Assembly (NCBI RefSeq): GCF_002575655.3
Contig: NC_053041.3
Span: forward strand, 121,110,318-121,174,317
Direction of reading: 5' to 3'
Source: Aegilops tauschii subsp. strangulata
Taxonomy: Eukaryota > Streptophyta > Magnoliopsida > Poales > Poaceae
DNA length: 64,000 nucleotides
In this document: positions 1 to 12,200 of the stretch, piece by piece
How the letters are laid out: every line of letters starts with the position of its first letter
Position numbering within the stretch: position 1 is the stretch's first letter
Made by a program: the position numbers and the translations under genes
The notes under the pieces: model-generated
Databases searched by the model: none
The model's input: only the letters and a program-made list of their open reading frames with translations
Told to the model about the DNA's origin: nothing

Positions 1-1037
1 TGCACTTGTGTCTGGAGCGCAGATACAACATTGTTTTGAGCTTGCATATATTGATCATGAGGCAGTTTGGACGAGATTGCCTTAACAACCAAGCCAGTAT
101 TACGCAGGAACGTGCTTTTGGCACTGTTAGTGGACAGGTACTGACCCACTGCAGCAAGAGCTGACATTGCGGTTATAGTTGCCTCGCCACCTTCGGAAGG
201 TGGCGGTTCCACCATTTTTTCCATAGCTCGCTGAAAAGTTGTGGTTTTACATTAGTAGTACCAGAACAGAAAATATTAAGGAGGCAGCAAAACCAAACAA
301 AATAGCTTTGGTCTATATACAAAACTTATTTTGGTGAACCCATGTAAAATAATAGTTGTATTTTATTGCAAAGTACATAATAAAACCAGGTTCCAAACAT
401 ATGACCATGTATCATCGCTAATGTATTGTCTATTTCTTCACATTGTATTGAGGGCTAAGGATAAAGAGACGAAGTTTATAATATGGTAAGCATAGTATGG
501 CATCATTCATATAAAAAACAACTGAGAACAGACAAACAGGCAATTGTAACGTTCTGTGGGCAAGTCCAGCACGGAACTAAATTACAGGTCAAGATCAAAG
601 GAACATCACTCCTCTCTTTTAAACCTTGTAAGGTGCAATGATACGCTAAGACAATTGTGTATAAAATTGAAAAGAGTAATAGACATTGGCTGCAAACCAT
701 GCAGTTCAAGGCACAAGTCAGAGTAAGTAGTAGTTAAAAGGCATGAGGATTAAGGACTTACAACAGCGGCTTTGACTGGTGTAGTCATGCCCTTCTTCTT
801 GCTGGTGTGACAGTCCTTTAAGATTTCCACGGCATTTGGTTCAGGTACTTTTTGGTCCTTGCGGGCTTTCCTCTGCATTTGGAACAAGTCAATATAGATC
901 TGATAATATGGTACAGCGAAAAGAGTGAAACAGCAGCTAATTACAAGAGCCTCGCAGTGTGCAATAAAGCTACGAGATCCTGTCGTCTGTTGGAATTTCA
1001 CTTTCGTACGGTTGGCCTTGTTCTTTGAACAGTTCAC
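1..1037 (-). CDS. C-terminal exons of a CACTA Transposase_24-like protein (partial, runs off left edge)
   Basis: Three exons read leftwards: 945-1037, 762-872 and 1-230, the last cut by the window edge. Introns 873-944 and 231-761 have GT..AG ends and all exons join in phase. The peptide contains KVKFQQTTGSRSFIAH, then EPNAVEILKDCHTSKKKG, then MEKMVEPPPSEGG. This order (basic/TTGS motif, K-D-C-H-x-S-K-K-K-G, acidic and proline-rich segment) is characteristic of the plant Transposase_24 (Ptta/En/Spm) family, an accessory protein encoded by CACTA elements. The exon at 945-1037 joins the block near 6.4-7.4 kb across a 5.4 kb intron. The exact function of the family is not settled; a DNA-binding or transposition-accessory role is inferred. 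The family call is strong; whether this copy is still expressed is unknown. Confidence 0.72.
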
Positions 1038-1101
1038 CTACAAGAAGATAGATTTGTGTGGCACATGCGTAAATAGGACTTCAACATGTGATCCGATGAC
1101 A

Positions 1102-1145
1102 TCTATCTATATCTATCTATATCTATCTATCTATCTATCTATCTA
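1102..1145. repeat. ATCT microsatellite
   Basis: About eleven ATCT/ATAT-type tetranucleotides in tandem, ending next to the left terminus of the inserted element that begins at 1146. Confidence 0.85.
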
Positions 1146-1359
1146 CTAGCAAAAGAGCCCGTGCGTTGCAACAGGTACAAAATGAATTTGACAATTCATA
1201 TGGTATTTGACTGTTTACCTCCCGTGGTGAACTATAGCACCCAATCAGTCGGCTTCTGCCTCGACTTATCTTTCGTTTGGTGTAAAATTGCTGGGCATTC
1301 GGCAGCCATGCTACTATTGAGATGCAACACTCATCCTTGAAAAACAAATAAAAATGATA

Positions 1360-1446
1360 CCCCCTCCTATCTAAAATAAAATAAGTGTCGCAGTTTTAAA
1401 CTGGGTTTAGTTCAAGACTGCGATACTTATTATGGATTGGAGGTGG
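1360..1446. mobile_element. Stowaway-type MITE
   Basis: An 87 bp hairpin element between TA dinucleotides (1358-1359 and 1447-1448), starting CCCCCTCC and ending GGAGGTGG. The arms (TAAGTGTCGCAGTTTTAAAC and the inverted GACTGCGATACTTA) pair well. This is the typical layout of Triticeae Stowaway elements, mobilised by Tc1/mariner transposases. Confidence 0.85.
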
Positions 1447-2399
1447 TATTACTCAGATATGTGTATGTGAAAGCTGACATATAAAATTTTCACCATATAT
1501 GAACCACAAAAATACATATGCAGGAGGAACATTAGTCTACTTAAGATCACTCGACATGCTAATGCTACTAGCCACACCCTTGCTTGTATGGGACGGTCGC
1601 AATAGCGAACTGTGTGTTGGCTTTGAAACTTCCCTGAAGAGATAGTAGCATAGTTAAGTCTAAATGTAATCATCTCGTTTGATTAATGAAAGTTCCTTCT
1701 TCCGCAAAAAAAAAGAACTGCAAAAATACAAAAATACATTATTGATCAAGCTGATTAGTCATGGTATAAATACATGCCACTCATTGTAGATAACATTGAG
1801 AAATTATCCAAATTTTATTGTTGGATTTGGATCAAAATAAACTTAACTTAGGTCTGAAAACTAAACAAACTTCCTTCAAAGTGTGAAATTATCTGCGGAT
1901 ACTCATACATGCTCAGTGGAAGCAAACCTTTTAGCAATAATGATATACTATCACACAGTATCTCTATCTAGATCTCTAAATAGTTGAAAAACACATGTAC
2001 ATATATTATTGGCTCTAAGTAATGCAGCGACAAATATATTTACTTCGGATAGACCTTGAGTTTTTTATGGAGACGACGACAAGCGTGAGTAATTGTGGAT
2101 ATAAATTGTGACAGATGTGGCACTAATAGAAAATAAAAAGTATCTTGAAGTCTAATTCAGTTTAGTTAATGTCAATACTGCATCTAGCTATTTGCCTCAT
2201 GCACATAATGACATATGCATAGGAACGCACCTGAGGACGTGACGTGCTCGAAGTTGTTAGTACTTTTATCTCGGTCCGCCTGCAGTAATCATCCGTACAT
2301 GCATCTAGCTGCTTGCCCTCAGTTGATAAGCATGCATCCAGCTAATCGTCATCCGATGCCCTGATCACCCAGATATTACTTGTGGCATTGGTTATAGCG

Positions 2400-3140
2400 G
2401 CGGCGGCCGCAGTGCTTCAATGTGATAAAGCCATCTTTCCTGGAGTTTCCAGTCAAGGAAGACGACATGGTGATTTGTGAGTACAGTATGGGCAGAGGGC
2501 GGCGCGGGAACGGTGCAGGCGCTCGACGACGAACGGTAGCCAGAGCAGCGGATCAGTGGTGGATCAGGTTTTCCTGGATCATGATCTCGTGGTTGTATGC
2601 ATTGGTTTTCTAGTTCCCATATGGCCGTATTGTTGGCGGTCAGAAGGACCAATTGACGAACCAGCTGAACGAGCAACTTCGGCCAATGGCGTTTGATCGA
2701 TCTCAAAGTCTCAATTGTGTGCTGATCAGACTGTATTATTCACGTACATGAGAAGATAATCAAATCGTTCCTTCTGAATCATGGTTGGCTCCTTGACACG
2801 AGCCACCACACCTCAAAGTGGGGTTGCGCGCCTGCGCCGCCGCTGTCTTAGCAGCTCCAATCGACCATGGCTGTCCGCTGGACCGGTGGGTTCTCAAAAG
2901 CAGCAATGGCAGCGCCCCCGCGTCCTCGCTTGATGAGATGGCTGATGTGTGCGACCGTACACTACCGCGGTCTCATGGTCGAGATGAAGTGCCCCGTCAG
3001 ATCGGCCGTCAACCGGCTCCTTCCGCCTCTAGGGGATCCACCTCCTCCCCTTCTCTCTTTCCTGAATCTTGAGCCCATATTTATGGGAGTGTCAAGGGAA
3101 AACTCCATACTGATCGAGAGTCCGCCCTCGTGTTAGCTCT
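2400..3140. other. GC-richer stretch without a recognisable gene
   Basis: Several overlapping ORFs of 60-105 codons on both strands, none with a recognisable motif or splice structure. A CGGCGGCGGCCGC run occurs near 2400. It may be a captured gene fragment inside the intronic insertion, but nothing supports a specific identity. Confidence 0.3.
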
Positions 3141-5037
3141 CTGATTTCTATTTGTTTGTTGGGCTAGGTGGACCAGAATAATGGGTCGTGGACCAGAATA
3201 ATGGGCTGCCTAGGTTGAATCGGAAATTATATAATTTAGTACCACCTCGAATATATTTTAAATTCAAACTGAAAGCGTAAAATCACGGGAAGAAGCGTAT
3301 TGTGACGGTGAACCCGACAAAGTCAATCCGTGCTTTATTATTAGGGAAAGATATTTTTTCTATACTAATTACAGACTCCCTAAAAATTCCCACGTTAATT
3401 AGTAATTAGTAGCCGTTAATCTCGTGGGCCCGAGTTATAACGGTGGTGATTTATCTAGCAAAACAGCCAATTTGCATCATGTTTATGCATATGCCTTCTA
3501 CAGCCCGACCGAACCTTAGCAGGCCGGTTTGTCTCTTCACGTAGGCCCATCTACCTGGGGAAGACCTAATTAACTCCCACATGTGCCCTTCGGCCATCTA
3601 TTACGATACAGCCACGCACAAGATTGCATCGCCAACTTCCGACTATCGTGACGATCTCGTGGTTCAAGATCAGAGGCAAACATGGACGCGGCGGGCAGGC
3701 AGCACAGCACCTCGGCCAGCGCCGGTGTCCAGCAAGGGAAGTGATATGTGGGAGGAAGTGCAGAAGTGCAGCAGGGGCCGAGTCGCCGGTGACACCGACG
3801 GGCCGCTACAGTTAGGGCAGCGATCAGTTATGCTGATAAAACAATCATCATGCTTTTGTCTAAGTTTGTGGACTGCCAGCCAGAAAATCCTCAATCTATC
3901 TTCCAGTTTTGATTAAGACATGCATGACTGGAAATCGTAATAACTGAATCATGTCTTGCCTGAAGCAGTCCTGATCACGTACGTGTATAGCGAAAAAGAA
4001 AGCTGTGCTATAGTTCAGCCGGATAAGGATTCGCATGTTATGGTCAGCTCGAGGAGTTCCTGTTGTGTCCCGTGCGCCGCCGCCAACTTGGTCCTCCGTA
4101 TATGAAGTAATGGCAACATCCAGGTTTGATCTATACACGTATACACATGCTAATGCGAAAGCTGAGAGCATTGGCTATTATTCTGCTTTAGTTTCTTGCT
4201 GTTTATACACTACTACCTTTGTATGATGCATTCACAAGTAGCATGGTGAATTTTTTTACAGCATGGATTTCATTCATTTTGTGGTCTGTCTCATATGTTA
4301 TCCCTGCGTGCATTGTAACCCTAGGTTTCATGGCCAGAGAGAGCACAAAACACAGGCACACAAAATTGTTTCCGTCATAACGACAAAATATAAGCCCTTG
4401 CCATCAAGGTATAATTAATAATCACATAACATGTAGTCATGCTGGCCGCTGTATGCCATCGTGGCCTCATCTGATCAGATTGAGGCTGGACATATTACAA
4501 GCAATGCGATACCATCGATTGTACAGCCAGCCATCAAGCACACATACTGATGAGACATGAAGCCGGGGGTAACCCAAGTACCCAACTCTCATCCTTTTCA
4601 GGGGCTACTTGAGACCCACAAGAAGAAACAGCAATTTCTTGACATCAAAAAGTTTGAAAGGAAATTTAAATGTGTTCCCAGCCATTGTTCACATTCAAAG
4701 TGAAAAGACCATGTATATGTACAACATGGTCCTGCTGTACTACAATCTAAACTATTAAAAAAAGGTAAATACACATGGGGTCCTAATTACAGGAGACCTT
4801 CATCCTGTTGTGTTGTAGTGTCAAGGTGAGGTTCAGATGAGTCGATGCAAGAAGGCTAAGAGCGTATTCTTGTGATACTCCATTATTTTCTCCTGTTTAC
4901 AACCTTTATATGTTCATCTAATTTTTTTTTCTTAACAAAAGGATGGATGTAGCACACAGGTTGATTTTTTTAGATCATCGTCGAGTCATATGTTGATATT
5001 ACGTAGAAATTTGTAATTCCCTCACGCAGCCGCAGTC

Positions 5038-5280
5038 ATGGTGTTTCATTTTGCTCTTCAATCAATTTATCTAATTTGGTCGCAGATCTTGCAGCCAAAT
5101 GGACAGGAGAAAAATCGAATCCCAAATGCTGCAGCAACAGGAGTAACCGTGGCCACAGGATCATTAATGTTGAGGCGAATTGGATCGATGGTCAAGCAAT
5201 TTCTTGCAGATGCCCCAAGCAAAGCTATAGTTAGGAGTTTATCAGCCAAGAAATCTTGCTTTGTGCAACGTTGTGCTTAA
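5038..5280 (+). CDS. Hypothetical 80-residue ORF, low confidence
   Basis: An 80-codon ORF in otherwise AT-rich intron/insert DNA. The central part (RRIGSMVKQFLADAPSKAIV) is amphipathic and of normal amino-acid composition, unlike the surrounding frames. I do not recognise a family. It could be an exon of a captured gene or chance. Confidence 0.15.
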   Translation: MVFHFALQSIYLIWSQILQPNGQEKNRIPNAAATGVTVATGSLMLRRIGSMVKQFLADAPSKAIVRSLSAKKSCFVQRCA

Positions 5281-6423
5281 TCATTACACTTGCAGGTAAT
5301 TCTCAATCCAGTGTGATCCAAAGTCAAGTTTATATATACATAACATATATTCTGTACATTCAATACCCCAGCGCCAGAGTTTTTTGTGTGTGTATGCTTG
5401 CGGATGTTCAGACCCAGAATGTTTGTTTTAATTTTGTTGCGTATGCATGCATGCTATGTGTGCTGGACTACTATTTTATTAGATCGTTCACAATACATAT
5501 TGCACATGCCATTTCCAACATATTTGAAAGCACATGTGTTAACCTACTATTTCGTATGTTTTGTATCCTATGTTAATTTATTAATTCAGAACGAATAATG
5601 GGTATATGAGTATGTATCAGGTCATTCCTATAGAACTAATTCGTGAAAAAAATAGTTGCAAAGCCAGACCTGATTTCTAATAGAATTTAGGACCTCTTTT
5701 AGTCTCTGAGGCATTTTTTGCTTTACTCAAGATGTAGAACTATCTGCTCACACCGCAGACACAGGTTACACAGCGCCATGTGTTATATGTAAAATTTTAG
5801 TTATCTTATTTGTGTCTAAATCGTCAAGAATTAAATTATGTAATAATATAAAATATATTATAAATTAAACATGTACATAGTAGTGTGAATTCCAGTTAGC
5901 TACGTTATATCTTAAAAATACAATATTACAAAAATTGCAGGTAGTAATTTGGGGTTTAATTTGTAACTTGGAGGTTTAGTATTTCCTAATTATGCAATGG
6001 CCTAAATTTCATAAAGTTGTAAAAGTAGAATCGCACATGCTTATACTATTATCTCTCCATGTTTTACTATCCTGTATATATTTGACTACTGCATTTTTCT
6101 TTTGTTTTCGTTTGTATATTCCAATCGAAATCAAAAGAAAATCATAAACCCGACTCAAAATAGAAAATAGTGCAATTGGACTTCCTCTACAAGTTGCATC
6201 ATTAAGTTTGTGTTATTAAACTCTATAACCGTTCGTTTTTGTTTCTACACTCTTCAATTCATTTTTTCTATCCCGCACACTAATATTTCAGCATTTCAGG
6301 TGACAAGAGGTTGCACATATTGTAGTGAAACCAATAGAATTTAGAGGTGGTGGAAACCACTAAGAAAACACCAACCTGTGCGAATGCACGGGCTGACGAC
6401 TAATATATATAATGTACCTAATA

Positions 6424-7437
6424 CTTTGGATCGGACCAGTGTTTAACGAGGCCTCTCCAGTCTTCATCAGATATATTGTCCACAGGAGATGTTTGGGCAA
6501 GTTCACTGTTAGCGTTGCCTTCAAAGTGAGTTTTCCTCAAGTTATACCGATACTGTCGCATAGCAGACTTGAAAACATGGGTGCAAGCTTGTCTGGTTGC
6601 ATCATCTTGGCTATCCAACTTGAACCTCATCTGTTGAAAATTATGGGAGTCTCATTATCAGCAACCTAGAAAGTATTGGACAGAGCAAGACGATATTACT
6701 AGTTTTCATACATAACCATACTTACAGATAAATGGTCGAGGAAGGTGTTGAACTGGGTTTCGTCTTTGTCATTCCTGTACTGAATCCATGTTGGGAGGAT
6801 ACGTACATGACACCTAACAGCAACCGTTGCCTCTGATACTAACTTGGCTGACTCTGTAGCATCACGTGGCCTTTTTAAACCTGCCTCAAAATGGATCTCC
6901 ATTCTTCCTCCTCTAGATTTAGTTAACCTATCGAGCATTATCCCTGATGTTTGTTTCCTCTTGCGCCTAGGTGCTAGTCCAACAACAAACATAGGAAGTG
7001 TTAGTGTACATCAAACTGTGAGACTACATATAAAGAAGCATGCAACTGTAACTTGACTCCAGCAACTACCTTCTTGATGTTGAAGCTCATAAAGTTCATC
7101 TGATCTTGCCAACTAATCTTGTGTCAAGAGTGCTTCGGAAGTAGTGTCAGGTGGGAAGGGAGCTTGGGAACGTGCTGCTAGCTGAGTTGACCAACGAGTA
7201 AATCGTGCAGCTGGTGGTACTGTGGAAGGTGTTGCAACAACTAGGGTTGTCTCTGCTTGTTTGGTGGCAGCTATTTGTTTCTGTTTGGCTTGTTCTGCAG
7301 CTCGTGTAGCACGGGATACCCTGTCGGTACAATTTTCCGCTGGACTTTGACCTTCTATTGCACCATCAGTACCAGCAGAATCTGCAGGATTGTTCTGCTT
7401 CCCTTTCCCTGTCGTTCTGTCTTGTTTCCTCTTTCTC
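6424..7437 (-). CDS. Central exons of the same Transposase_24-like gene
   Basis: Three coding blocks. 6424-6631 contains KSAMRQYRYNLRKTHFEG and DEDWRGLVKHWSDPK; 6726-6973 contains PRRKRKQTSG and SEATVAVRCHVRILPTWIQ; about 7137-7437 is basic and Ala/Thr-rich (RKRKQDR, RATRAAEQAKQKQ). The order 'VRxHVPI..W', then 'RRYxLKKxxF', then 'WxxLVxxWSDP' is the canonical core of Transposase_24 proteins, so these exons precede the C-terminal ones at 1-1037. The acceptor at 6632-6633 and the donor GTAAGT beyond 6726 are good. The donor after WSDPK looks lost: the reading continues into a TAT-TAG stop, so the large intron cannot be removed cleanly as read here. That and the unclear junction near 7080-7137 suggest decay. 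Confidence 0.65.
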
Positions 7438-7687
7438 TATGCCATGTTAAGTCAAGACGACAAGAAAAACGAATAACAATTTAGTTCTTCAGAACAAATG
7501 TACTTTGATGTAAGAACATGGTGTGATAGACAGATATTTTATGTTCTAGAAACAAGAACACGTGTCTTAGTCACAAGTATAATGTGTAAAGTAAGCAGAT
7601 GAAATTCAACAAAATTAGAAGCAATACAAGCTAGACATCATACATAACATGCAACCACATATAACAGTGCCAAGTTAGAGGGAGCAC

Positions 7688-9241
7688 CTGTGATGGTGCA
7701 CTAGGGGAGACGTGCTCATCACCAACACAACTACGTTGAGTGTCTATGCATGTGTTGTCTTGGAAATCATCTTGGGGGGATGGAGGAGTAGAATCTGTAG
7801 AGGCCCTCCATTTGGAAGGAGCACCTTCATCCGCTGCCTTGCTAACTTCCTTCCGCTTTATTGATTTTGAATTGTCAAGTAAAACCGACAAGAAAAAGCA
7901 ATAAAATTCACTCTTCAGAACTCATTCGTGCATGATACTGACAATCACTGCTTTGATGTAAGGCAAACACATGATTACAGGATGGAATAATACAAAAAAC
8001 AGGACTGCATGGCATATTCACAACTGTTTGTGTAAATTACGTAGAAACCATTTCACCAAATAAGAAGCAATGCAAGCTAGACACCACGTGAAAGATGCAA
8101 CCAATATGACTCTGCCAAGTTAAAAGTGTCCCATCATAAATGGCATTTCAACAAATTAGAAGCAGCGCATGCTATAAATCATATCAAAGATGCAACTAAT
8201 ATCACACTGCATATACTGAAGGTGTCTCGTCATATTGATTATGCGGGATACAAAAAAACAATAGTTTTATGTGAGGATATGCTTAATAGACAGATGTACT
8301 ATGTACTCAATACAGGAAGGCATGTCACATTAACAGGAATAATGTATAAGCTAAGCAGAATAACACATGTAGTTTAACCAGATTGGAAGAATTACAATCT
8401 AGACACCATATGCAACATGCAACCACATATCATGCTGCCAAGTTAGAGCAAGCACCTGCGATGCTAGTGTAGGGGAAATGCGGTAATCAACTACAGAGCT
8501 ACGTTCACTATCTTCATCTAGCCTTGCTGTGTCTTGAGAATCATGTCGGGAGGCTAATGCTGCATTCTTTAAATGAGGAGTAATCCACTTGCCTGACTGC
8601 CTCATCATAAGTGATTGATGAGGGATACACAAGAACATTAGTTTGATGTAAGAACATGGTTACAGATGTATTAGTATGTACCAAAAACAGAAAGGCATGT
8701 CATATTCAAAGGTATAATGTGTAAGCTAAGCAGATGCAATTTAACCAAATTGGAAGCAATACAAGCTAGACATCCGGCTGGAGTGGTGAGCATGATCATC
8801 TAGGACCTGAGAGCCTGTGGGAGGCGGGCTGCTTCGCCACCATCGCGGCTTTTTAGTTGGCTTCCAGGTGATGCATCTCTTTGCTGGGCTTGTCACTGGC
8901 TCGGCCAGTGCCCTGACTAGCTATTTGTCTTCTGGTGCTCACGGGATGGTGGTTCATGTAAAAAATATCTTTCCTTATCTTAATAAAGACCGACTTCGGC
9001 CTTTCGAATACAAGCTAGACACCATATGGAACATGCAACCACATATGACACCGCGAAGTTAAAGCAAGCACCTGGGATGGTTGTTCATTGCGAGCGAGGT
9101 CATCAACTCCAAAGCTACGTTTACCGTCTCCATCTGCTGACACTGCACCTATTATAAGGCTGAAACGTGTCCGGCCTATCCGCGTACGATGCTGGAGCGA
9201 CTTCTCTCTTTTCTTTTTTGCTTCTCTCATAGCAGCAGAGT
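7688..9241 (-). CDS. Tandemly duplicated 5' exons of the Transposase_24-like gene
   Basis: Three exon-like blocks on the minus strand (about 7688-7870, 8456-8596 and 9072-9241) are hydrophilic, rich in Ser/Asp/Lys/Arg, and end in the same context: a Ser-Gln codon pair followed by a GTGCTYSC donor and an intron beginning with a shared sequence encoding LALTWxxxMWLHV. A related motif (minus strand of AAGCTAGACACCATA..) recurs at about 7619, 8060, 8158, 8386 and 8751/9006, so the array arose by tandem duplication of an exon plus flanking intron. Function unknown. They sit upstream of the recognisable Transposase_24 exons and read in the same direction, so I infer they belong to the variable N-terminal part of that gene. 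The true start codon is not identified. Confidence 0.42.
8773..9006 (+). mobile_element. Short LINE-like (5'-truncated non-LTR) insertion
   Basis: A 234 bp insert bounded by a perfect 15 bp direct repeat, AATACAAGCTAGACA, at 8758-8772 and 9007-9021. The right end contains an AATAAAG-type polyadenylation signal and GACTTCGGCCTTTCG, resembling the 3' tail of grass LINEs, without a poly(A) run. A long TSD and a 3' tail with a truncated 5' end are hallmarks of target-primed reverse transcription. It splits one copy of the tandem exon repeat, so it is younger than that duplication. Confidence 0.6.
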
Positions 9242-9259
9242 CTGAAATACCCTTGCATA

Positions 9260-12200
9260 AAAACACAATAGTGAGAGTATGGGTGAAGTGTGTGCAGAAC
9301 TAGTGGACTGTAAAAGTAGCAGATAGCAGGTGGCTGAAAAATAAATGACAGGAGACATACGATAGCTCTACAACATTGCATGGCAAACAAAATTAGATTC
9401 TACTCTGTATGATTTTGTAATATATGAGCACAGGAAATGCAGGTACTCCAGCACACCACCACATGTGGTCATATCAAGATAACAGTCGACTGGACATAAA
9501 TATGTCAGTCGATTTTTTTAATGAACCGTCCGATCTATAAGGAACGGGCAGATGGCCTTCGTCTACCTCCCGCCAGTCACTGTTGACGATCTTTCTCGAA
9601 CCGCCAGCGACCACCGGATCAGACCCCTGCCTCCGCCGCCCCGCCCTCCCCTCGACCTCACACCACCGCCGTCCTTGGCAGCGCCCCTAGGCCATCCCTT
9701 TAATCCCGGCCAACCTTCAGATCGGGCGCCAGTAGCTCTAGGCCCCACACGCCCCTAAGATAAACACCGAGGCGCTGCTTCCCCGGCGTAATAGGCGGAC
9801 TAGCGCCTGTTATGCCGGGGAATTCTTCCGTTAATTGGGAATCAACTGACCAGGAATTGAAATTCAGGGGGGCGACGGACCTCTAGCTAAGGTGAAATAG
9901 TATATGAGGAGAAACCTTGTGCATCGCGAGTTACTAGGAACATCTAGTATCAAGAAGAAGCAGTCAACTAGTGTCTTCCGTGGGATGAATACCGTGCAAG
10001 CAGACACGTAAGATTTGCACGAATAAAGGAAGAGGAGTACCATTTTCGGTTGCCGGTGTGGTCGCCTCCACATGTCGCACCGATCGTCTTCTTTTTGCCG
10101 GGGAAACCGATGTTCTGGAGGGTGCAGGCTTGGACGAACCCATGGCCAAATTTTTGACTGTATTGCTGTGGCCGTATGTCGGCAGAGGGGAAGCAGATCC
10201 GAGGCGGCGAAGGATGGCCTAGCAGGAACAGCTCCGGTGCGGTGGAGGGTGGCGAAGTTGGAGCGGCAGCGGTGAGGCGTAGGACGGCGTGGTTGAACTG
10301 GCTCGGGTACGGACGGCTCGACCTCGGCTTCAAGTACTAGCCGTGGAGGGCGTTGCGGTTGAGGTTACGATGGACGACATCGTCGGGGTATCGGCTCCGG
10401 CGTGATGGAGGAGGGCGGCGGTTGATGGGTGGAATGGGGTGGCGGACGGAGGACGCCGGGGTTTCGCGGCTGGTGGATAGGTAGTTTTTGCGCCCACGGA
10501 GTAGGAATGGGGAATCAGAGGGGTGGGTGGGGGGGAGGGGGAGAACCATGTTTCGGTCTCGGACGCGCTTGTTTTTTGCTTTTTTGAACAGAACATGGGA
10601 CGTGCTTGTTTGAAATTTGGGGAAAGTACAAACTTTGCCCCCCTCTTAAATTTTGGACCTACTGCGGGTCGGGGGTAGGATGGTAATCCCAGGTGTCCCA
10701 AATAGTGGGCGGGAGCGATTTCGGCCGCGCGCATGTGTGCTTAGGCGGCCATTGTGTATGAATGTTTTTCGGAGGCGGTTGCGTGGAGTCTAGATGAAGC
10801 TACAAACCTACCCCGGTTTAGACCTTTGGACGTCGGGCCGGTAGGTTTCACGGGTCGGAGTTATTAGAAAAGTAATTTCCTTGTACGACCAAACATTGGT
10901 CTCACGCGGTTTCGGGCGAGTAGAGGCTCTTTTGGCGCTTCGTTCGAAATTTTGAAGAAAAAGGATTCACGTTTAGAGTACTCTTGAACTTTGAGGATTG
11001 ACCTAAATAGACAATGTTAAATTTGACCTTGGATGTTTGATAACGTCACTAAATTATCCGCTTCTGTTTGAAATTTTGACACTTGAAAATCCTATAACTA
11101 CGATTATTTTGGAATGGAGGAGCTAAATTAGAATCTATTTTGTACACGACAACATATGCTATTATGTACAAAATCAGAGCAAAGATTGGTGCCCCCATAA
11201 TTTAGGTATGATTTACAAATGCCATGATATCAAATTCAAATAATTGAATGGACTTCATGTTGAATTCGATTTTTTAAAACCACCTTAAGTTGAATTCAAA
11301 TGTATGCTAGTTCATAGGTAGCTATTTATAATGTTCATTGTGTAACTTTCGTACGTATAATGTGCTTTACACACACAACATGAACTATACTCACGTTTAT
11401 ATTCTATTGCTAAAGCGATGCATTGTCTGGAGTTCAAAATACTAACTATGTGGATCAATTGTGTTGAATAATAACATAGACATGCTCAAATTCGATAGAA
11501 TCTAGATGTCTGATGGATCAATGACCGTTCCTTACGCGAATTGCAAATATCATGATCCCATCCTAATATTTGGATACAATTTATATTTTTAATCAATGTG
11601 CACAACAGTCTTGTACGTGTAGTTTCACTCTCCATCGGTGGTCTCTCACACATGCTCACACACTCTCTCCCGAGGTGTCTTTATTGCACACATGCTCTTG
11701 ATATAACCCTCCCTCCCTCTCGTAACCATTTACGACTGTTTTCACTAACCTTTATCACAAGCACTCTTTCTCTCGCAAGCATACACACGCACAATCCCCA
11801 TCGACCCTTTCTATATACATAGACCTGCCTACGTGTCTCATGTACGCACATTAGCTTTAGGCATGTCTCTCACGCATTGTCTCACACCTCTCTTCCTAAT
11901 CGACGAGTATGATTCTAGCAGAGCATTCTGTAGGATGCCCCTTAAAGTTAGGTTGGATGAATAGTAATATCAGAGATAAAGGGGTTACCTTAGTCCGAGA
12001 ACCTAGGGACACAAATCCTAGCCGGCTTTGTCAGTGGACATAGAGTCCTTCACAATTATGCTATCTTTGTATTGTATGACTAGTCATCCATGGGTCTCCC
12101 TAAATGCGTCACGGGCCGACCAATGTGGCGCAGGACGGAACCGAACGAAGGGCCTCACCTCGACCCACCGGACCTCACGCGGTGACGCACCCTCTGCCCC

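Larger units (their letters stand above)
1146..6403. mobile_element. Candidate 5.26 kb insertion with short terminal inverted repeats inside the 5.4 kb intron
   Basis: The left end reads TA-CTAGCAAAAGAGCCCGTGC and the right end, on the other strand, TA-TTAGTCGTCAGCCCGTGC; the following bases (GTTGCAACAGG versus ATTCGCACAGG) also match, giving about 30 bp of imperfect inverted repeat with flanking TA. The same terminal core (GCCCGTGCGTTGCAC) recurs at 13.1, 38.2 and 62.0 kb. The interior is AT-rich and contains a Stowaway MITE, a GC-richer stretch (2400-3130) and a short ORF (5038-5280), but no transposase that I can recognise. The element would be non-autonomous. It could also be two unrelated fragments sharing a common terminal motif. 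Confidence 0.4.

Noticed and set aside
2818..3136. Two overlapping plus-strand ORFs of 84-89 codons
   Set aside because: Overlapping frames of equal quality, no motif, no splice or promoter support.
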